Source of the DNA: Burkholderia sp. SRS-W-2-2016
Lineage (GTDB): Bacteria; Pseudomonadota; Gammaproteobacteria; Burkholderiales; Burkholderiaceae
Length of the DNA stretch: 64,000 bases
Direction of reading: 5' to 3'
Assembly (NCBI RefSeq): GCF_001931485.1
Contig: NZ_MSDV01000073.1
Coordinates: forward strand, 1-64,000
Under the pieces are notes generated by a model. It was not told the DNA's origin. It saw only the letters and a list, made by a program, of their open reading frames with translations, and did not search any database. Made by a program: the position numbers and the translations under genes. Below, piece after piece: positions 1-8,657 of the stretch. Within the stretch, counting starts at the first letter, position 1; each line of letters starts with the position of its first letter.

Positions 1-35
1 CCCAACCACCCCCCGCCCGCGCTCCCCCCGCCGCT

Positions 36-60
36 GACCGTTCGCCGTTCGCGAACGGTC
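36..60. promoter_or_regulatory. Operator-like inverted repeat upstream of CoA-transferase operon
   Basis: The arms GACCGTTCGC (36-45) and GCGAACGGTC (51-60) are a perfect 10-bp inverted repeat with spacer CGTTC. Inside it, CGTTCGCGAACG (46-57) is itself a 12-bp palindrome, so the half-site CGTTCGC occurs three times. It lies about 80 bp before the first start codon, a fitting place for an operator. The regulator is not identified and may lie left of the window. Confidence 0.5.
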
Positions 61-141
61 GTTGACGAATTGCGGTTGGACGCGAGCGCCGCACCGCTCC
101 TAAGCTGTCTCCCAACACGAAACCAGTTCGGAGACAGCAAC

Positions 142-1335
142 ATGGGTGGACCCCTTCAGGGTATTCGCGTCGTCGAGATCGGAACCCTCATCGCCGCGCC
201 GTTCGCCGCGCGCCTGATGGCCGAGTTCGGCGCCGACGTGATCAAGATCGAAGCGCCCGTCACCGGCGACCCGCTGCGCAAATGGCGCAAGCTCCACGAA
301 GGCACGTCGCTGTGGTGGTATCTGCAATCGCGCAACAAGAAATCGATCTGCGTGAATCTGAAATCGCCCGATGGGATCGACGTCGTCAAGCGCCTCGTCG
401 CCGATGCTGACGTCGTGATCGAAAACCTGCGCCCCGGCGCGCTCGAAAAGCTCGGTCTCGGCTGGAACGTGCTGCACGCGCTGAACCCGAAACTGACGAT
501 GGTGCGCATCTCCGGCTACGGCCAGTCCGGTCCGTATCGCGACCGGCCTGGCTTCGGCGCGATCGGCGAAGCGATGGGCGGGATCCGCTACACGACCGGC
601 GAAGTGGACGGCGCGCCGGCGCGCGTCGGCGTGAGTCTCGGCGATTCGCTCGCGTCGCTGCATGGCGTGATCGGCGCGCTGATGTCGCTGCTGCGCGTGA
701 AGACCGGTCAGGGCGACGGCCAGGTGGTCGACGTATCGCTGGTCGAGAGCGTGTTCAATCTGATGGAAAGCCTCGTGCCCGAATACGACCTGCTCGGCCA
801 CGTGCGCGAGCGCAGCGGCGGCGCGCTGCCGGGCATCGCGCCGTCGAACACGTACCGCACCGAAGACGACGGCTACGTGGTGATCGCCGGCAACAGCGAT
901 CCGATCTTCAAACGGCTGATGCAGCTGATCGGCCGCTCCGACCTCGCCGACGATCCCGCGCTCGCGCACAACGACGGCCGCGTGAAACAGGTGGCGATGC
1001 TCGATCAGGCGATCAGCGCATGGACCTCGCATCACTCGACCGACGACGTACTGGCCGCGCTCGAACGCGCGGAAGTGCCGGCGGGGCGGATCTATTCGGT
1101 CGCCGACATCGTCGCCGATCCGCACTACCAGGCGCGCGAGATGTTGCTGCCCGCGCAATTGCCGGGCGGCGCGTCGGTGAAGATGCCGGGCATCGTGCCG
1201 AAGCTGTCGGACACGCCGGGCGAAGTGCGCTGGCAAGGGCCGGCGCTCGGCGAGCACACCGGCAGCGTGCTCGGCGAACTGGGTTTCGCAAACGATGAGA
1301 TCGAGCGGCTGCGCCGCGAAGGAGCCGTGCAATGA
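142..1335 (+). CDS. CaiB/BaiF family (family III) CoA-transferase
   Basis: A 397-aa protein of usual family length that moves CoA between an acyl-CoA donor and a carboxylic acid. The N-terminus (VVEIGTLIAAPFAARLMAEFGADVIKIE) is the family signature, and Asp168 in the VSLGDS context matches the Asp that forms the acyl-aspartyl intermediate in formyl-CoA transferase. The ATG at 142 is chosen because GGAGAC lies 7 nt upstream; the longer frame from 70 has no ribosome site. Its stop overlaps the HMG-CoA lyase start (ATGA), so the two are translationally coupled. The context suggests activation of a branched dicarboxylate such as 3-hydroxy-3-methylglutarate; the substrate is inferred. Confidence 0.9.
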   Translation: MGGPLQGIRVVEIGTLIAAPFAARLMAEFGADVIKIEAPVTGDPLRKWRKLHEGTSLWWYLQSRNKKSICVNLKSPDGIDVVKRLVADADVVIENLRPGALEKLGLGWNVLHALNPKLTMVRISGYGQSGPYRDRPGFGAIGEAMGGIRYTTGEVDGAPARVGVSLGDSLASLHGVIGALMSLLRVKTGQGDGQVVDVSLVESVFNLMESLVPEYDLLGHVRERSGGALPGIAPSNTYRTEDDGYVVIAGNSDPIFKRLMQLIGRSDLADDPALAHNDGRVKQVAMLDQAISAWTSHHSTDDVLAALERAEVPAGRIYSVADIVADPHYQAREMLLPAQLPGGASVKMPGIVPKLSDTPGEVRWQGPALGEHTGSVLGELGFANDEIERLRREGAVQ

Positions 1336-2312
1336 ACGCATTAAACGCCGCCGCATCCCAACCCACGCATGACGACCGCCTGATCGTGCAGGAAGTCGCG
1401 CCGCGCGATGGTCTGCAGATCGAACCGACGTGGGTCGACACGCCCGACAAGATCGCGCTGATCGATGCGCTGTCCACCTGCGGTTTCTCGCGCATCGAAG
1501 CGGGCTCGTTCGTGTCGCCGAAAGCGATCCCGGCGCTGCGCGACGGCGAGGCCGTGTTCCAGCAGATCGAGCGACATGAAGGCGTGATCTACGTGGCGCT
1601 GGTGCCGAACCTGAAGGGCGCCGAGCGCGCGTTGTCCGCGCGCGCCGACGAACTGAACCTCGTGATGTCCGCGAGTCAGACCCACAACCGCGCGAACATG
1701 CGGATGAGTTGCGAGTCGTCGCTGGCGGCGTTCGACGACATCGTGCGTCACGTGCAGGGCTCGGGCGTGCTGCTCAACGCGACGGTGGCGACCGCGTTCG
1801 GTTGCCCGTTCGAAGGCCGCATCGACGAGGACCGGGTGGTCGGTATCGTCGATACGTATCGCGAGATGGGCATCGAAGGCATCACGCTCGCCGACACGAC
1901 CGGCATGGCGAATCCGCGCCAGGTCGCGCGGCTCGTCGCGCGCGTGCTAGAACGGTTGCCGGCCGCCGCGCTCACGCTGCACTTTCACAACACGCGTGGC
2001 CTCGGCCTCGCCAACGTGCTCGCCGCTTACGAAGCCGGCGCGCGCCGCTTCGACGCGGCGCTCGGTGGCCTCGGCGGCTGCCCGTTCGCGCCGGGCGCGT
2101 CGGGCAACATCTGCACGGAAGACCTCGTCAATCTGTGCGACGAAATGGGCATCCCGACCGGCATCGATTTGCCGAAGCTGCTGACGTTGTCGCGCGGTCT
2201 GCCGGCGTTGCTCGGCCATGAAGTACCCGGACAACTCGCGAAAGCGGGCCGCAATTGCGACCTGCATCCGGTGCCCGACTACGTGCTGCAAATGCAGGCG
2301 GCAGCCTCATAA
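1332..2312 (+). CDS. mvaB: Hydroxymethylglutaryl-CoA lyase family protein
   Basis: A 326-aa TIM-barrel lyase of the HMGL-like family, which cleaves (S)-HMG-CoA to acetyl-CoA and acetoacetate. The substrate and metal motif EVAPRDGLQ is near the N-terminus, LHFHNTRG supplies the metal histidines, and the GGLGGCPFAPGASGN loop carries the catalytic cysteine (Cys250). Length is close to the usual 300-330 aa. It starts inside the stop of the CoA-transferase with GGAG 7 nt upstream. Citramalyl-CoA or another 3-hydroxy-3-methyl acyl-CoA are alternative substrates, because homologues in dicarboxylate operons differ in specificity. Confidence 0.88.
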   Translation: MNALNAAASQPTHDDRLIVQEVAPRDGLQIEPTWVDTPDKIALIDALSTCGFSRIEAGSFVSPKAIPALRDGEAVFQQIERHEGVIYVALVPNLKGAERALSARADELNLVMSASQTHNRANMRMSCESSLAAFDDIVRHVQGSGVLLNATVATAFGCPFEGRIDEDRVVGIVDTYREMGIEGITLADTTGMANPRQVARLVARVLERLPAAALTLHFHNTRGLGLANVLAAYEAGARRFDAALGGLGGCPFAPGASGNICTEDLVNLCDEMGIPTGIDLPKLLTLSRGLPALLGHEVPGQLAKAGRNCDLHPVPDYVLQMQAAAS

Positions 2313-2320
2313 AAGCACGT

Positions 2321-2347
2321 AACGAGCAAGTAACGAGCAAGTAGCAA
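2321..2347. repeat. Short tandem repeat in operon spacer
   Basis: Two exact copies of AACGAGCAAGT (2321-2331, 2332-2342) and a decayed third lie between the HMG-CoA lyase stop and the MFS start. The unit resembles the AACGAATAAGC array at 55835-55878. Confidence 0.7.
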
Positions 2348-2432
2348 GCACGCAACAACAACCTAACCGCAATCCTCGTTCAACCGATCAAACGACCGGA
2401 CGGCACCGCCGAATCCGGCAATGGAGACAAGC

Positions 2433-3764
2433 ATGAGTGACCTGGGCGTAATGGCGGGCGACCGCCGCGAACTTGGCGCGGACGATGCGATCGCCGTGAT
2501 CCGCAAAGTCGCGTGGCGACTAATGCCGCTGATCATGATCTGCTATCTGTTCGCGTTCTTCGACCGCATCAACATCAGCTTCGCGAAGTTCCAGCTGCAA
2601 AGCGATCTGGGCCTGTCCGACACCGCGTATGGCCTCGGCGCGAGTCTGTTCGTGATCGGCTACGTGTTGTTCGAAGTCCCAAGCAATCTGTTCCTCTACA
2701 AGGTCGGCGCGCGGCGCTGGATCGCGCGGATCATGATTTCGTGGGGCCTCGCGACCGCGGCAATGGTGTTCGTCAGCAACGAATGGCAGTTCTATGGGCT
2801 GCGCTTCGTGATCGGCGCGATGGAAGCGGGCTTCGCGCCCGGCGTGCTGTACTACCTGACGCTGTGGTTTCCGAACGCGTATCGCGGTCGCATCACGTCG
2901 ATGCTGTTTCTCGCGTCGGCGTTTTCGGGGCTGGTCGGCGCGCCGCTCGCGGGACTCGTGATCGGCCATATGGACGGCGTGCTCGGCATGCCGGGCTGGC
3001 ACTGGCTGTTCCTGCTCGGCGGTCTGCCGTGCATCGTGCTCGGCCTGCTGGTGCTGAAGTTGCTGAAAGACCGGATCGAGGACGCGGGCTGGCTGTCGCC
3101 GGCCGAGAAGACGTTGCTCTCCCAGCAGATCGCGCAGCAGAGCCGCCCGCCGCAGACCGGGCACTCGCTCGCTGGCGCGTTGCGCACGCCGGGCTTTCTG
3201 GTGCTGTGCCTCGTGTACTTCCTGATCCAGGTCGCGTCGTATGGACTGAATTTCTGGGCGCCGCATCTGATTCACGTGGCGGGCACCAAGAATCCGACCG
3301 TGGTCGGTCTGTTGACCGCGGTGCCGTACGTGTGCGGCGCGATTGCGATGGTGGTGGTCGGGCGGCTGTCGGACGCAAGCGGCGAGCGACGCAAGTTCGT
3401 GTTCGGCCTGCTGTTGATGTCGGCGCTCGGCTTCTTCGCGGCCGGCTACTTCGACAAGCAGACCACGCTGCTGGTGGTCGCGCTCGCGGTGATGGGCGCC
3501 GGCGTGGTCGCATCGATTCCGGCGTTCTGGGCGCTGCCGCCGAAGCTGCTGAGCGGCGCGGGCGCGGCCGGCGGGATCGCGCTGATCAATACGCTCGGGC
3601 AGCTGGGCGGGATCGTCAGCCCGGTGATGGTGGGCCGCGTGAAGGATCTGACCGGCAGCACGACGCCGGCGCTGTATGTGATCGGCGCGATGAGTCTGCT
3701 GTGCGCGCTGATCGTGTTGTACGGGTTGCCGGAGTCGCTGCGCCGCCGGGAGACCGCGCGTTGA
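2433..3764 (+). CDS. MFS transporter, anion:cation symporter (ACS) type
   Basis: A 443-aa inner-membrane protein with about 12 hydrophobic segments. The first segment, YLFAFFDRINISFA, and FEVPSNLFLYKVGARRW after TM2 are typical of the ACS family, which imports organic acids such as tartrate, phthalate and 4-hydroxyphenylacetate. The ATG at 2433 is preferred over 2421 because GGAG (2423-2426) sits 6 nt before it and overlaps the other start. As the third gene of the CoA-transferase and lyase operon it probably imports the acid those enzymes break down. The substrate is not proven. Confidence 0.88.
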   Translation: MSDLGVMAGDRRELGADDAIAVIRKVAWRLMPLIMICYLFAFFDRINISFAKFQLQSDLGLSDTAYGLGASLFVIGYVLFEVPSNLFLYKVGARRWIARIMISWGLATAAMVFVSNEWQFYGLRFVIGAMEAGFAPGVLYYLTLWFPNAYRGRITSMLFLASAFSGLVGAPLAGLVIGHMDGVLGMPGWHWLFLLGGLPCIVLGLLVLKLLKDRIEDAGWLSPAEKTLLSQQIAQQSRPPQTGHSLAGALRTPGFLVLCLVYFLIQVASYGLNFWAPHLIHVAGTKNPTVVGLLTAVPYVCGAIAMVVVGRLSDASGERRKFVFGLLLMSALGFFAAGYFDKQTTLLVVALAVMGAGVVASIPAFWALPPKLLSGAGAAGGIALINTLGQLGGIVSPVMVGRVKDLTGSTTPALYVIGAMSLLCALIVLYGLPESLRRRETAR

Positions 3765-3864
3765 AGTGGCGGTGCGCGGCGCGGGCGGTGGGTGGCTTGT
3801 CTCGTACGCCACGCCGTGTCGCTGCCCGCTGCCCGCTGCTGCACCCGCGCACGATAGGCCTGTC

Positions 3865-3931
3865 GCATCAAGCACTTGGCGGGCCTATGAGCAGGTTGTC
3901 CACAAGCTTGTTCCCAAATTTTGTGGACAAC
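3865..3931 (+). repeat. 67-bp dispersed palindromic repeat, copy 1 of 5
   Basis: It begins GCATCAAGCACTT (3865). Thirty nt later is the left arm GTTGTCCACA (3895-3904), and the right arm TGTGGACAAC (3922-3931) is its perfect inverted repeat. Copies 2 to 4 have the same 30-nt and 37-nt spacing. It lies downstream of the MFS gene, between convergent genes. Confidence 0.85.
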
Positions 3932-4048
3932 TGGATGCGTGGACGTCGCGAGTAATACGGCGTCCTTGCGAATTGCCGGTCGCGACTATCACGGACTCCG
4001 TAGCGACCGGCGCTGCCTACGCCTGCACCGCGAGTCGATAAATCTCTC

Positions 4049-4115
4049 GCATCAAGCACTTAGCGTCGCTGTGAGAAAGTTGTCCACAGGCTTGCCAACA
4101 TTTTAGGTGGACAAG
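4049..4115 (+). repeat. 67-bp dispersed palindromic repeat, copy 2 of 5
   Basis: The head GCATCAAGCACTTA starts at 4049, the left arm GTTGTCCACA is at 4079-4088, and an imperfect right arm AGGTGGACAAG ends at 4115. Same orientation and spacing as copies 1 and 3. Confidence 0.85.
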
Positions 4116-4248
4116 TTTCGCTGTGGATTTGCCACTCAGCGGTCCTGAGCATCGCACTTCGACGTCACGCTCGCGTGAATTTTTCCCACTCGAATCTGCT
4201 CGCGGCGCAACGCTGCTCAAGTCTGCACCGGCGACAATAAATGCCGGT

Positions 4249-4315
4249 GCATCAAGCACTTAAGCGGGCTGTGCGAAGGTTGTCCACAGGCTTGCGAACA
4301 TTTTGCGTGGACAAC
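4249..4315 (+). repeat. 67-bp dispersed palindromic repeat, copy 3 of 5
   Basis: The head GCATCAAGCACTTA starts at 4249, the left arm GTTGTCCACA is at 4279-4288 and the right arm CGTGGACAAC at 4306-4315. The copy ends 27 nt from the 3' end of the lipoprotein gene on the other strand. The gap 3765-4342 holds only these three copies and unrelated spacer; no gene was seen in it. Confidence 0.85.
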
Positions 4316-4342
4316 TTTCGTTATCTTCGGCGTCCCTAATGA

Positions 4343-5185
4343 TCAGGACGTCGAACTCGAAGTCTTCTTGACTACGAACATGATGCCGGCGGTCTTGTCG
4401 GTTTTCGAGGTCGCGCCGTAGAACGTCGACGCGGTCGAATCGTAGAGCCCCATGCCGGTCATCGCGATCCCGTTGTACGTGCAGGTGGTCGCCGCGAACG
4501 TGATGCTCAGGTCGTACGCGTTGTTGGTCGCGTGCGTGGCGACCGTGCCCGAGAAGAAGCAGCCGCTCGCGCTTTCGCCGGTCACGGTGCCGGCCGGCAG
4601 GATGATCAGCGACAGGTCTTCGGTGCCGCCGGCGGTGGTGCCCACGGTGCCGGAATAAATGCCGGCGACGGTGGTCAGCGACGGCGTGGCGCTAGATAGC
4701 GTGCTGTCGTAAGTCGACGCAAACGTATTCGATGCGCTGCCGGTGTTGTGGGTGATGGTCCCGGACATCGATGCATAGGTCGAGTAACTTGCCGACAGCG
4801 TGCTCGCCGCGACCCCGGTGCTCAGACCGGTCGTCGTGACCTGGTAGTCGTAGGCACTTGAGGTCGCAAAGCTGCCGCCCGAACCGCTGCCCTTGCCGGT
4901 CACTACGCCGCCGACGGTGTTCGTGGTGGTCGTGGTCGTCGCGGCGCTGCTCGACGCGTCAGTCGATGAAGCGGCGCTCGTGCTCGTGGTCGGCACCCCG
5001 CTATAGAAGTCATAGAACGTGCCGTCGGTGAGCACCATCGAGACGAAGGTCCGGGAATCGCCGGTCGTCCCTTTGAAGATGCCGACGAAACTATCGGGCG
5101 CGGCCGCCGCGGAGCTGTCGCCGCCACCACCGCAGCCCGCCAGAATTGATGTCAATGCGAAAGAGAGGACGACTCGTTTATTCAT
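4343..5185 (-). CDS. Ser/Thr-rich hypothetical lipoprotein
   Basis: A 280-aa protein starting with a lipoprotein signal: positive n-region MNKR, hydrophobic stretch, lipobox LAGC with Cys18, then a GGGG linker. The mature part is very rich in Ser, Thr, Gly and Ala, including a TTTTTT-type stretch near residue 90. It has weak internal repetition of strand-like segments (GIFKGTTGDS, GIYSGTVGTT), which suggests beta-sandwich repeats. No enzyme motif was recognised. It is probably anchored in the outer membrane. It stands alone between the repeat cluster and the GGDEF-EAL gene. Confidence 0.75.
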   Translation of the reverse strand: MNKRVVLSFALTSILAGCGGGGDSSAAAAPDSFVGIFKGTTGDSRTFVSMVLTDGTFYDFYSGVPTTSTSAASSTDASSSAATTTTTTNTVGGVVTGKGSGSGGSFATSSAYDYQVTTTGLSTGVAASTLSASYSTYASMSGTITHNTGSASNTFASTYDSTLSSATPSLTTVAGIYSGTVGTTAGGTEDLSLIILPAGTVTGESASGCFFSGTVATHATNNAYDLSITFAATTCTYNGIAMTGMGLYDSTASTFYGATSKTDKTAGIMFVVKKTSSSTS

Positions 5186-5441
5186 GTGGTTAGCAGAAGG
5201 GTCCGGAAAATTTCGGCAAATCGTAGCTTGGCGTTGCCGGGGACCATCCGCTAATAAAAAACGAGTCTTGCTTTCTGCTTCTGCGATCGAACCGGTGCAT
5301 TCTACGCATCGGCGTCATTTCGCTATCCGTATGATTTCTTTGCCTTACGCGGCGTGTTGAGAAGAGGCGAGTTGGTGTATAGGCGTGATCGCTCGGAGTA
5401 ATCGCGTACTGGCTGCCGGATTTCGTTTGTTGCAACGGCGC

Positions 5442-7853
5442 TCAGTTGCCGTCGACACTCAGCAAAGGCACCGGGCTTTCCGTCTGCCGCATCACGATCG
5501 ATCGGCATGCATCGACGAGTCTGTCCGCCGCCATCGGTTTCGTCAGGAAGAACCCCTGTACGTAGTCGCAATGGGCGTCGCGCAAGATGTCCAGTTGCGC
5601 ATTCGTTTCGACACCTTCGGCCGTCACCTTCATCCCGAGCTGGTGCGAGATCTGAATGATGCCTCTGACGATCGACACCGTGGCTTCATCGCGCAACAGT
5701 TTCGCGGTAAAGGAGCGGTCGATCTTGACCGTGTCCGGCGAGAAGTCCGCGAGATAACGCAGGCTCGAATAGCCGGTGCCGAAGTCGTCGATAGCAATAC
5801 GCACGCCCAGGCGCTTCAATGACATCAGCGTTTGCTGCGCCAATGTCGGGTCGTCCATCAGTGCGCTTTCGGTCAATTCGATTTCGAGGCAACGCGGCGG
5901 CAACTGATGCTTGCGCAGTGCCCTGTCGACCACCGCGACGATCGAGTCATCCTTGAGCTGGCGCGCGGACACATTCACCGACACGCACAGCCCCTTTCTG
6001 CCGGCAATGCGCCAACTGGCCAGTTGTGCGAGCGCCGCGTCCATCACCCACGCGCCGACTTCGACAATGAAGCCGCTCTCTTCGAGGATCGGGATAAAGC
6101 TCGCGGGTCCGACCATTCCGCGGGTCGGATGATTCCAGCGAACCAGCGCCTCGACGCTTTTCACGGCCAGCGATGCCGGCTCGTGGATGCCCTGGAAATG
6201 CAGCACGAACTGGTTCGACGCGAGCGCGGTCGGCAGACTGCGCTCCAGTTCGAAGTCTTCCAGCACGTCGCTGGCCGCTTTGTCGGCGAACTGGAAGCCG
6301 TTGCGACCGGCTTTTTTCGCCGCGTACATTGCGATATCGGCGCTGGTCAGCAGCGCTTCGTGGTCACGTCCGTGCTCGGGAAACAGCGAGATGCCGATCG
6401 ATGCGGTGACGAACGGCGCGGCGTGATTGGTCCGTACTTCGTTCGAGAACATGTTCAGAAGCGACTGCGCGAGCGTTGCCAACGCGGCCTTGTCGCTCTC
6501 GCCGCTGACGATCACCGCGAACTCGTCGCCGCCGAGACGCGCGACGCATGCGGCCGGCGGGAGCGCCTCCTGAATGACCTTGCCGATGTCCTTCAGCAGG
6601 CGGTCCGCGACCGTATGGCCGAGCGTATCGTTGAGAACCTTGAAGCGGTCGAGATCGATGAACATCAGACCGAACGCGACGTTTTGCCGGCACAGCGCCT
6701 TGATTCGTTGAACTAATGCAGTGCGATTGGCGAGGCCGGTCAGGCCATCGGTATAAGCGAGCCGGTCGAGCGCGACGAGGCGTTCCTGTTCGACGGTAAT
6801 GTCTTCGCTGACGCCGACCACGCGCGCGACGTTGCCGGCTTCGTCGCGCACCGGGTAGGCGGTGCTTCTGATCCAGCGAATGCAGCCGTCGGGACGGCGG
6901 ATCCGGTATTCGCAACGGCCCTCGGAGGCTTCTTCGACGATGCGGCGCATTTCTGCGAGCAGACGTGCACTGTCGTCGGGGTGCACGAGTTCGAGCCACG
7001 CGGAAGAGTTTTCGCCGAGCATCCGCGGCGTGATGCCGAACACCTGCTCGACGCCCGTGCTCACATACAGGCAGTTCGTCAGGTCCGCGCTGTACGAATA
7101 AAACACCAGGCGGACATGCGACTCCATCTCGCACATCAACTCGCTCTTTTCGCGCAGTGTGTTCAGCAATTCGGTTTGCCGGGTCACGTCTTCCGACGCG
7201 CACAGCAGCGCGATCACTTCACCGTTGGCGTCGGGAACCGGCGCGAGCGTCGAATTCCACCATTTCGTTCGACCTTTGGTGGTTTTGCAGCTGCCGGTGA
7301 ACGAAGCACTGGTGCCCGACAGTGCGCTCGCCAACGCGGTTTCGGCGGCGATGCGATCGTCGCCGTGCCAGAAACTGAGCCAGTCGGCGCCGGCGAGCTG
7401 TTCGGGCGACTCCGCTTCCATCAGCGCGGCGCCGTATTCGGAAACGCGCAGCATGTTGCCGTCGGGCCCGAGTACTTTCAGGCAGTCGCGATTCGCGTTC
7501 AGCAGGCCGCGGGCGAGCGTGAGCGTCGCGCGTTGGCGGGCGTGGTCGGAGGCGAGTTTGCGGGCGACGGCCGCTAATGTTGCGATGCCAGTTGTGAGGG
7601 AGAGAGCGACGCGCACCGCGTTTGCTGCATCGCTGGCGGCGGAATGTACGAGGGTGGCGGCGCCGATGCCGGCCGCCGTGGCAATCAGGAGATCCGTCAA
7701 CGCGACCGTTTTAAGCCGGCCATAGCGCGACAGGAAAAAGGTCAGGAACAGTTGATTGCGAGCGGGCGGGCAGACGCCGGGTTCGATAGCGGCATCGAAC
7801 CCAAACTGATCTGAATTGCATTTTTTAGCGCGCCATGCCGCTTTAAACTTCAC
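5442..7853 (-). CDS. PAS-PAS-GGDEF-EAL cyclic-di-GMP signalling protein
   Basis: An 803-aa protein. A hydrophobic N-terminal region (about residues 50-90) is followed by two PAS domains (about 115-230 and 245-375), a GGDEF domain with an intact GGDEF at 441-445 and an EAL domain with EAL at 568-570. The EAL catalytic set looks complete (VNVSARQL, ELTES, DDFGTGYS, KIDRSF, TAEGVE). It could therefore both make and hydrolyse c-di-GMP, with the balance set by the PAS sensors. Dual proteins often have one active half, and sequence alone does not decide which. The first 45 residues look poorly conserved, so the true start may be further in. Confidence 0.9.
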   Translation of the reverse strand: MKFKAAWRAKKCNSDQFGFDAAIEPGVCPPARNQLFLTFFLSRYGRLKTVALTDLLIATAAGIGAATLVHSAASDAANAVRVALSLTTGIATLAAVARKLASDHARQRATLTLARGLLNANRDCLKVLGPDGNMLRVSEYGAALMEAESPEQLAGADWLSFWHGDDRIAAETALASALSGTSASFTGSCKTTKGRTKWWNSTLAPVPDANGEVIALLCASEDVTRQTELLNTLREKSELMCEMESHVRLVFYSYSADLTNCLYVSTGVEQVFGITPRMLGENSSAWLELVHPDDSARLLAEMRRIVEEASEGRCEYRIRRPDGCIRWIRSTAYPVRDEAGNVARVVGVSEDITVEQERLVALDRLAYTDGLTGLANRTALVQRIKALCRQNVAFGLMFIDLDRFKVLNDTLGHTVADRLLKDIGKVIQEALPPAACVARLGGDEFAVIVSGESDKAALATLAQSLLNMFSNEVRTNHAAPFVTASIGISLFPEHGRDHEALLTSADIAMYAAKKAGRNGFQFADKAASDVLEDFELERSLPTALASNQFVLHFQGIHEPASLAVKSVEALVRWNHPTRGMVGPASFIPILEESGFIVEVGAWVMDAALAQLASWRIAGRKGLCVSVNVSARQLKDDSIVAVVDRALRKHQLPPRCLEIELTESALMDDPTLAQQTLMSLKRLGVRIAIDDFGTGYSSLRYLADFSPDTVKIDRSFTAKLLRDEATVSIVRGIIQISHQLGMKVTAEGVETNAQLDILRDAHCDYVQGFFLTKPMAADRLVDACRSIVMRQTESPVPLLSVDGN

Positions 7854-8005
7854 GCCGTCCTCCCCGACTTCCTGTTCGATTGGCGGTTCGAACTATCTTT
7901 GCTACTTGCGTATTTAATTACGGTCGGGATTCGTAAATCTTTAATGGAGGTCGTTGCTGAAAAAGGGACGTTCGGAAATTCTCCCGCGTCGTGTCGAAAC
8001 GCGAT

Positions 8006-8578
8006 TCAGGCGAGAAGCCGCGCGATCAGGTCGGGCGTTGCCCGCACGTCGTACTTTCGCAGCAGGCTCGCGCGATGGATGTCGACCGTGCGCGGGCTGA
8101 TGCTCAGCTCCTTGCCGATCTCCTTGCTCGTCAAGCCATGGACGAGAAACGCGGCGACGTCGCGTTCGCGCTCCGTCAACGTGCTCGCCACGTCGGTCTG
8201 CTTGGTGTTCCCCGACAGATCGGTAAAAGTCCAGACTGCCAGTTCGAATGGCCGTTTCGGGTTATATCCGTAGCCGCAAACCGTGACCCAGAAATGGCTG
8301 CCGTCGACGCGACGCATGATGCGGTCGTCGCTGAATATCGCGTGTTTCGCGAGCAGCGGCGCGAGGCGCTGGCCCGTCGTCGCGAAGTCTTTCTGCTGCG
8401 GATAAAGCTTGGAAAACGACTGATCGATGATGTCGCCGCGTTTTGCCCTGAACAGTTCCAGTGCCCGCGTATTGCAGTCCACCATGATTCGCTCTCTGGC
8501 CACGATGACCGCGACAGGCAGATGCCTGAAGAGATCCTCGTAGTCGAGAGTGGGCATCGTGTCGGTCAGGTTCGGCAT
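8006..8578 (-). CDS. PAS domain LuxR-type transcriptional regulator
   Basis: A 190-aa single-PAS regulator: PAS about residues 8-120 (LPVAVIVARERIMVDCNTRALELF), then a LuxR/GerE helix-turn-helix near the C-terminus (LTERERDVAAFLVHGLTSKEIGKELSISPRTVDIHRASLLRKY). The ATG at 8578 is chosen because the longer frame to 8761 runs antisense-like Arg-rich sequence into the upstream gene. It follows the V4R, dipeptidase and permease genes on the same strand. A CCTAGGT box sits about 50 nt upstream, and two similar boxes precede the permease, so it probably controls itself and that operon (inference). Confidence 0.82.
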   Translation of the reverse strand: MPNLTDTMPTLDYEDLFRHLPVAVIVARERIMVDCNTRALELFRAKRGDIIDQSFSKLYPQQKDFATTGQRLAPLLAKHAIFSDDRIMRRVDGSHFWVTVCGYGYNPKRPFELAVWTFTDLSGNTKQTDVASTLTERERDVAAFLVHGLTSKEIGKELSISPRTVDIHRASLLRKYDVRATPDLIARLLA

Positions 8579-8619
8579 TAGGTTCACCGTAGGCGGCGTT
8601 CTGATCAGGCTTGGGGTAC

Positions 8620-8640
8620 GTAGTCTCCTAGGTGATTGTA
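8620..8640. promoter_or_regulatory. CCTAGGT box upstream of the PAS-LuxR gene
   Basis: CCTAGG (8627-8632) followed by TGATT resembles half of the perfect palindrome ATTACCTAGGTAAT found before the permease. It lies in the 79-nt gap between the V4R gene and the regulator start, where an autoregulatory operator would be expected. Confidence 0.45.
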
Positions 8641-8657
8641 GCGCGCGTGCGTGCCGG

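Noticed and set aside
3865..4315. Replication origin suggested by clustered DnaA-box-like TTGTCCACA
   Set aside because: No dnaA, dnaN or parAB genes are near, the same unit recurs twice elsewhere, and its fixed 67-bp architecture fits a dispersed repeat better than an origin.
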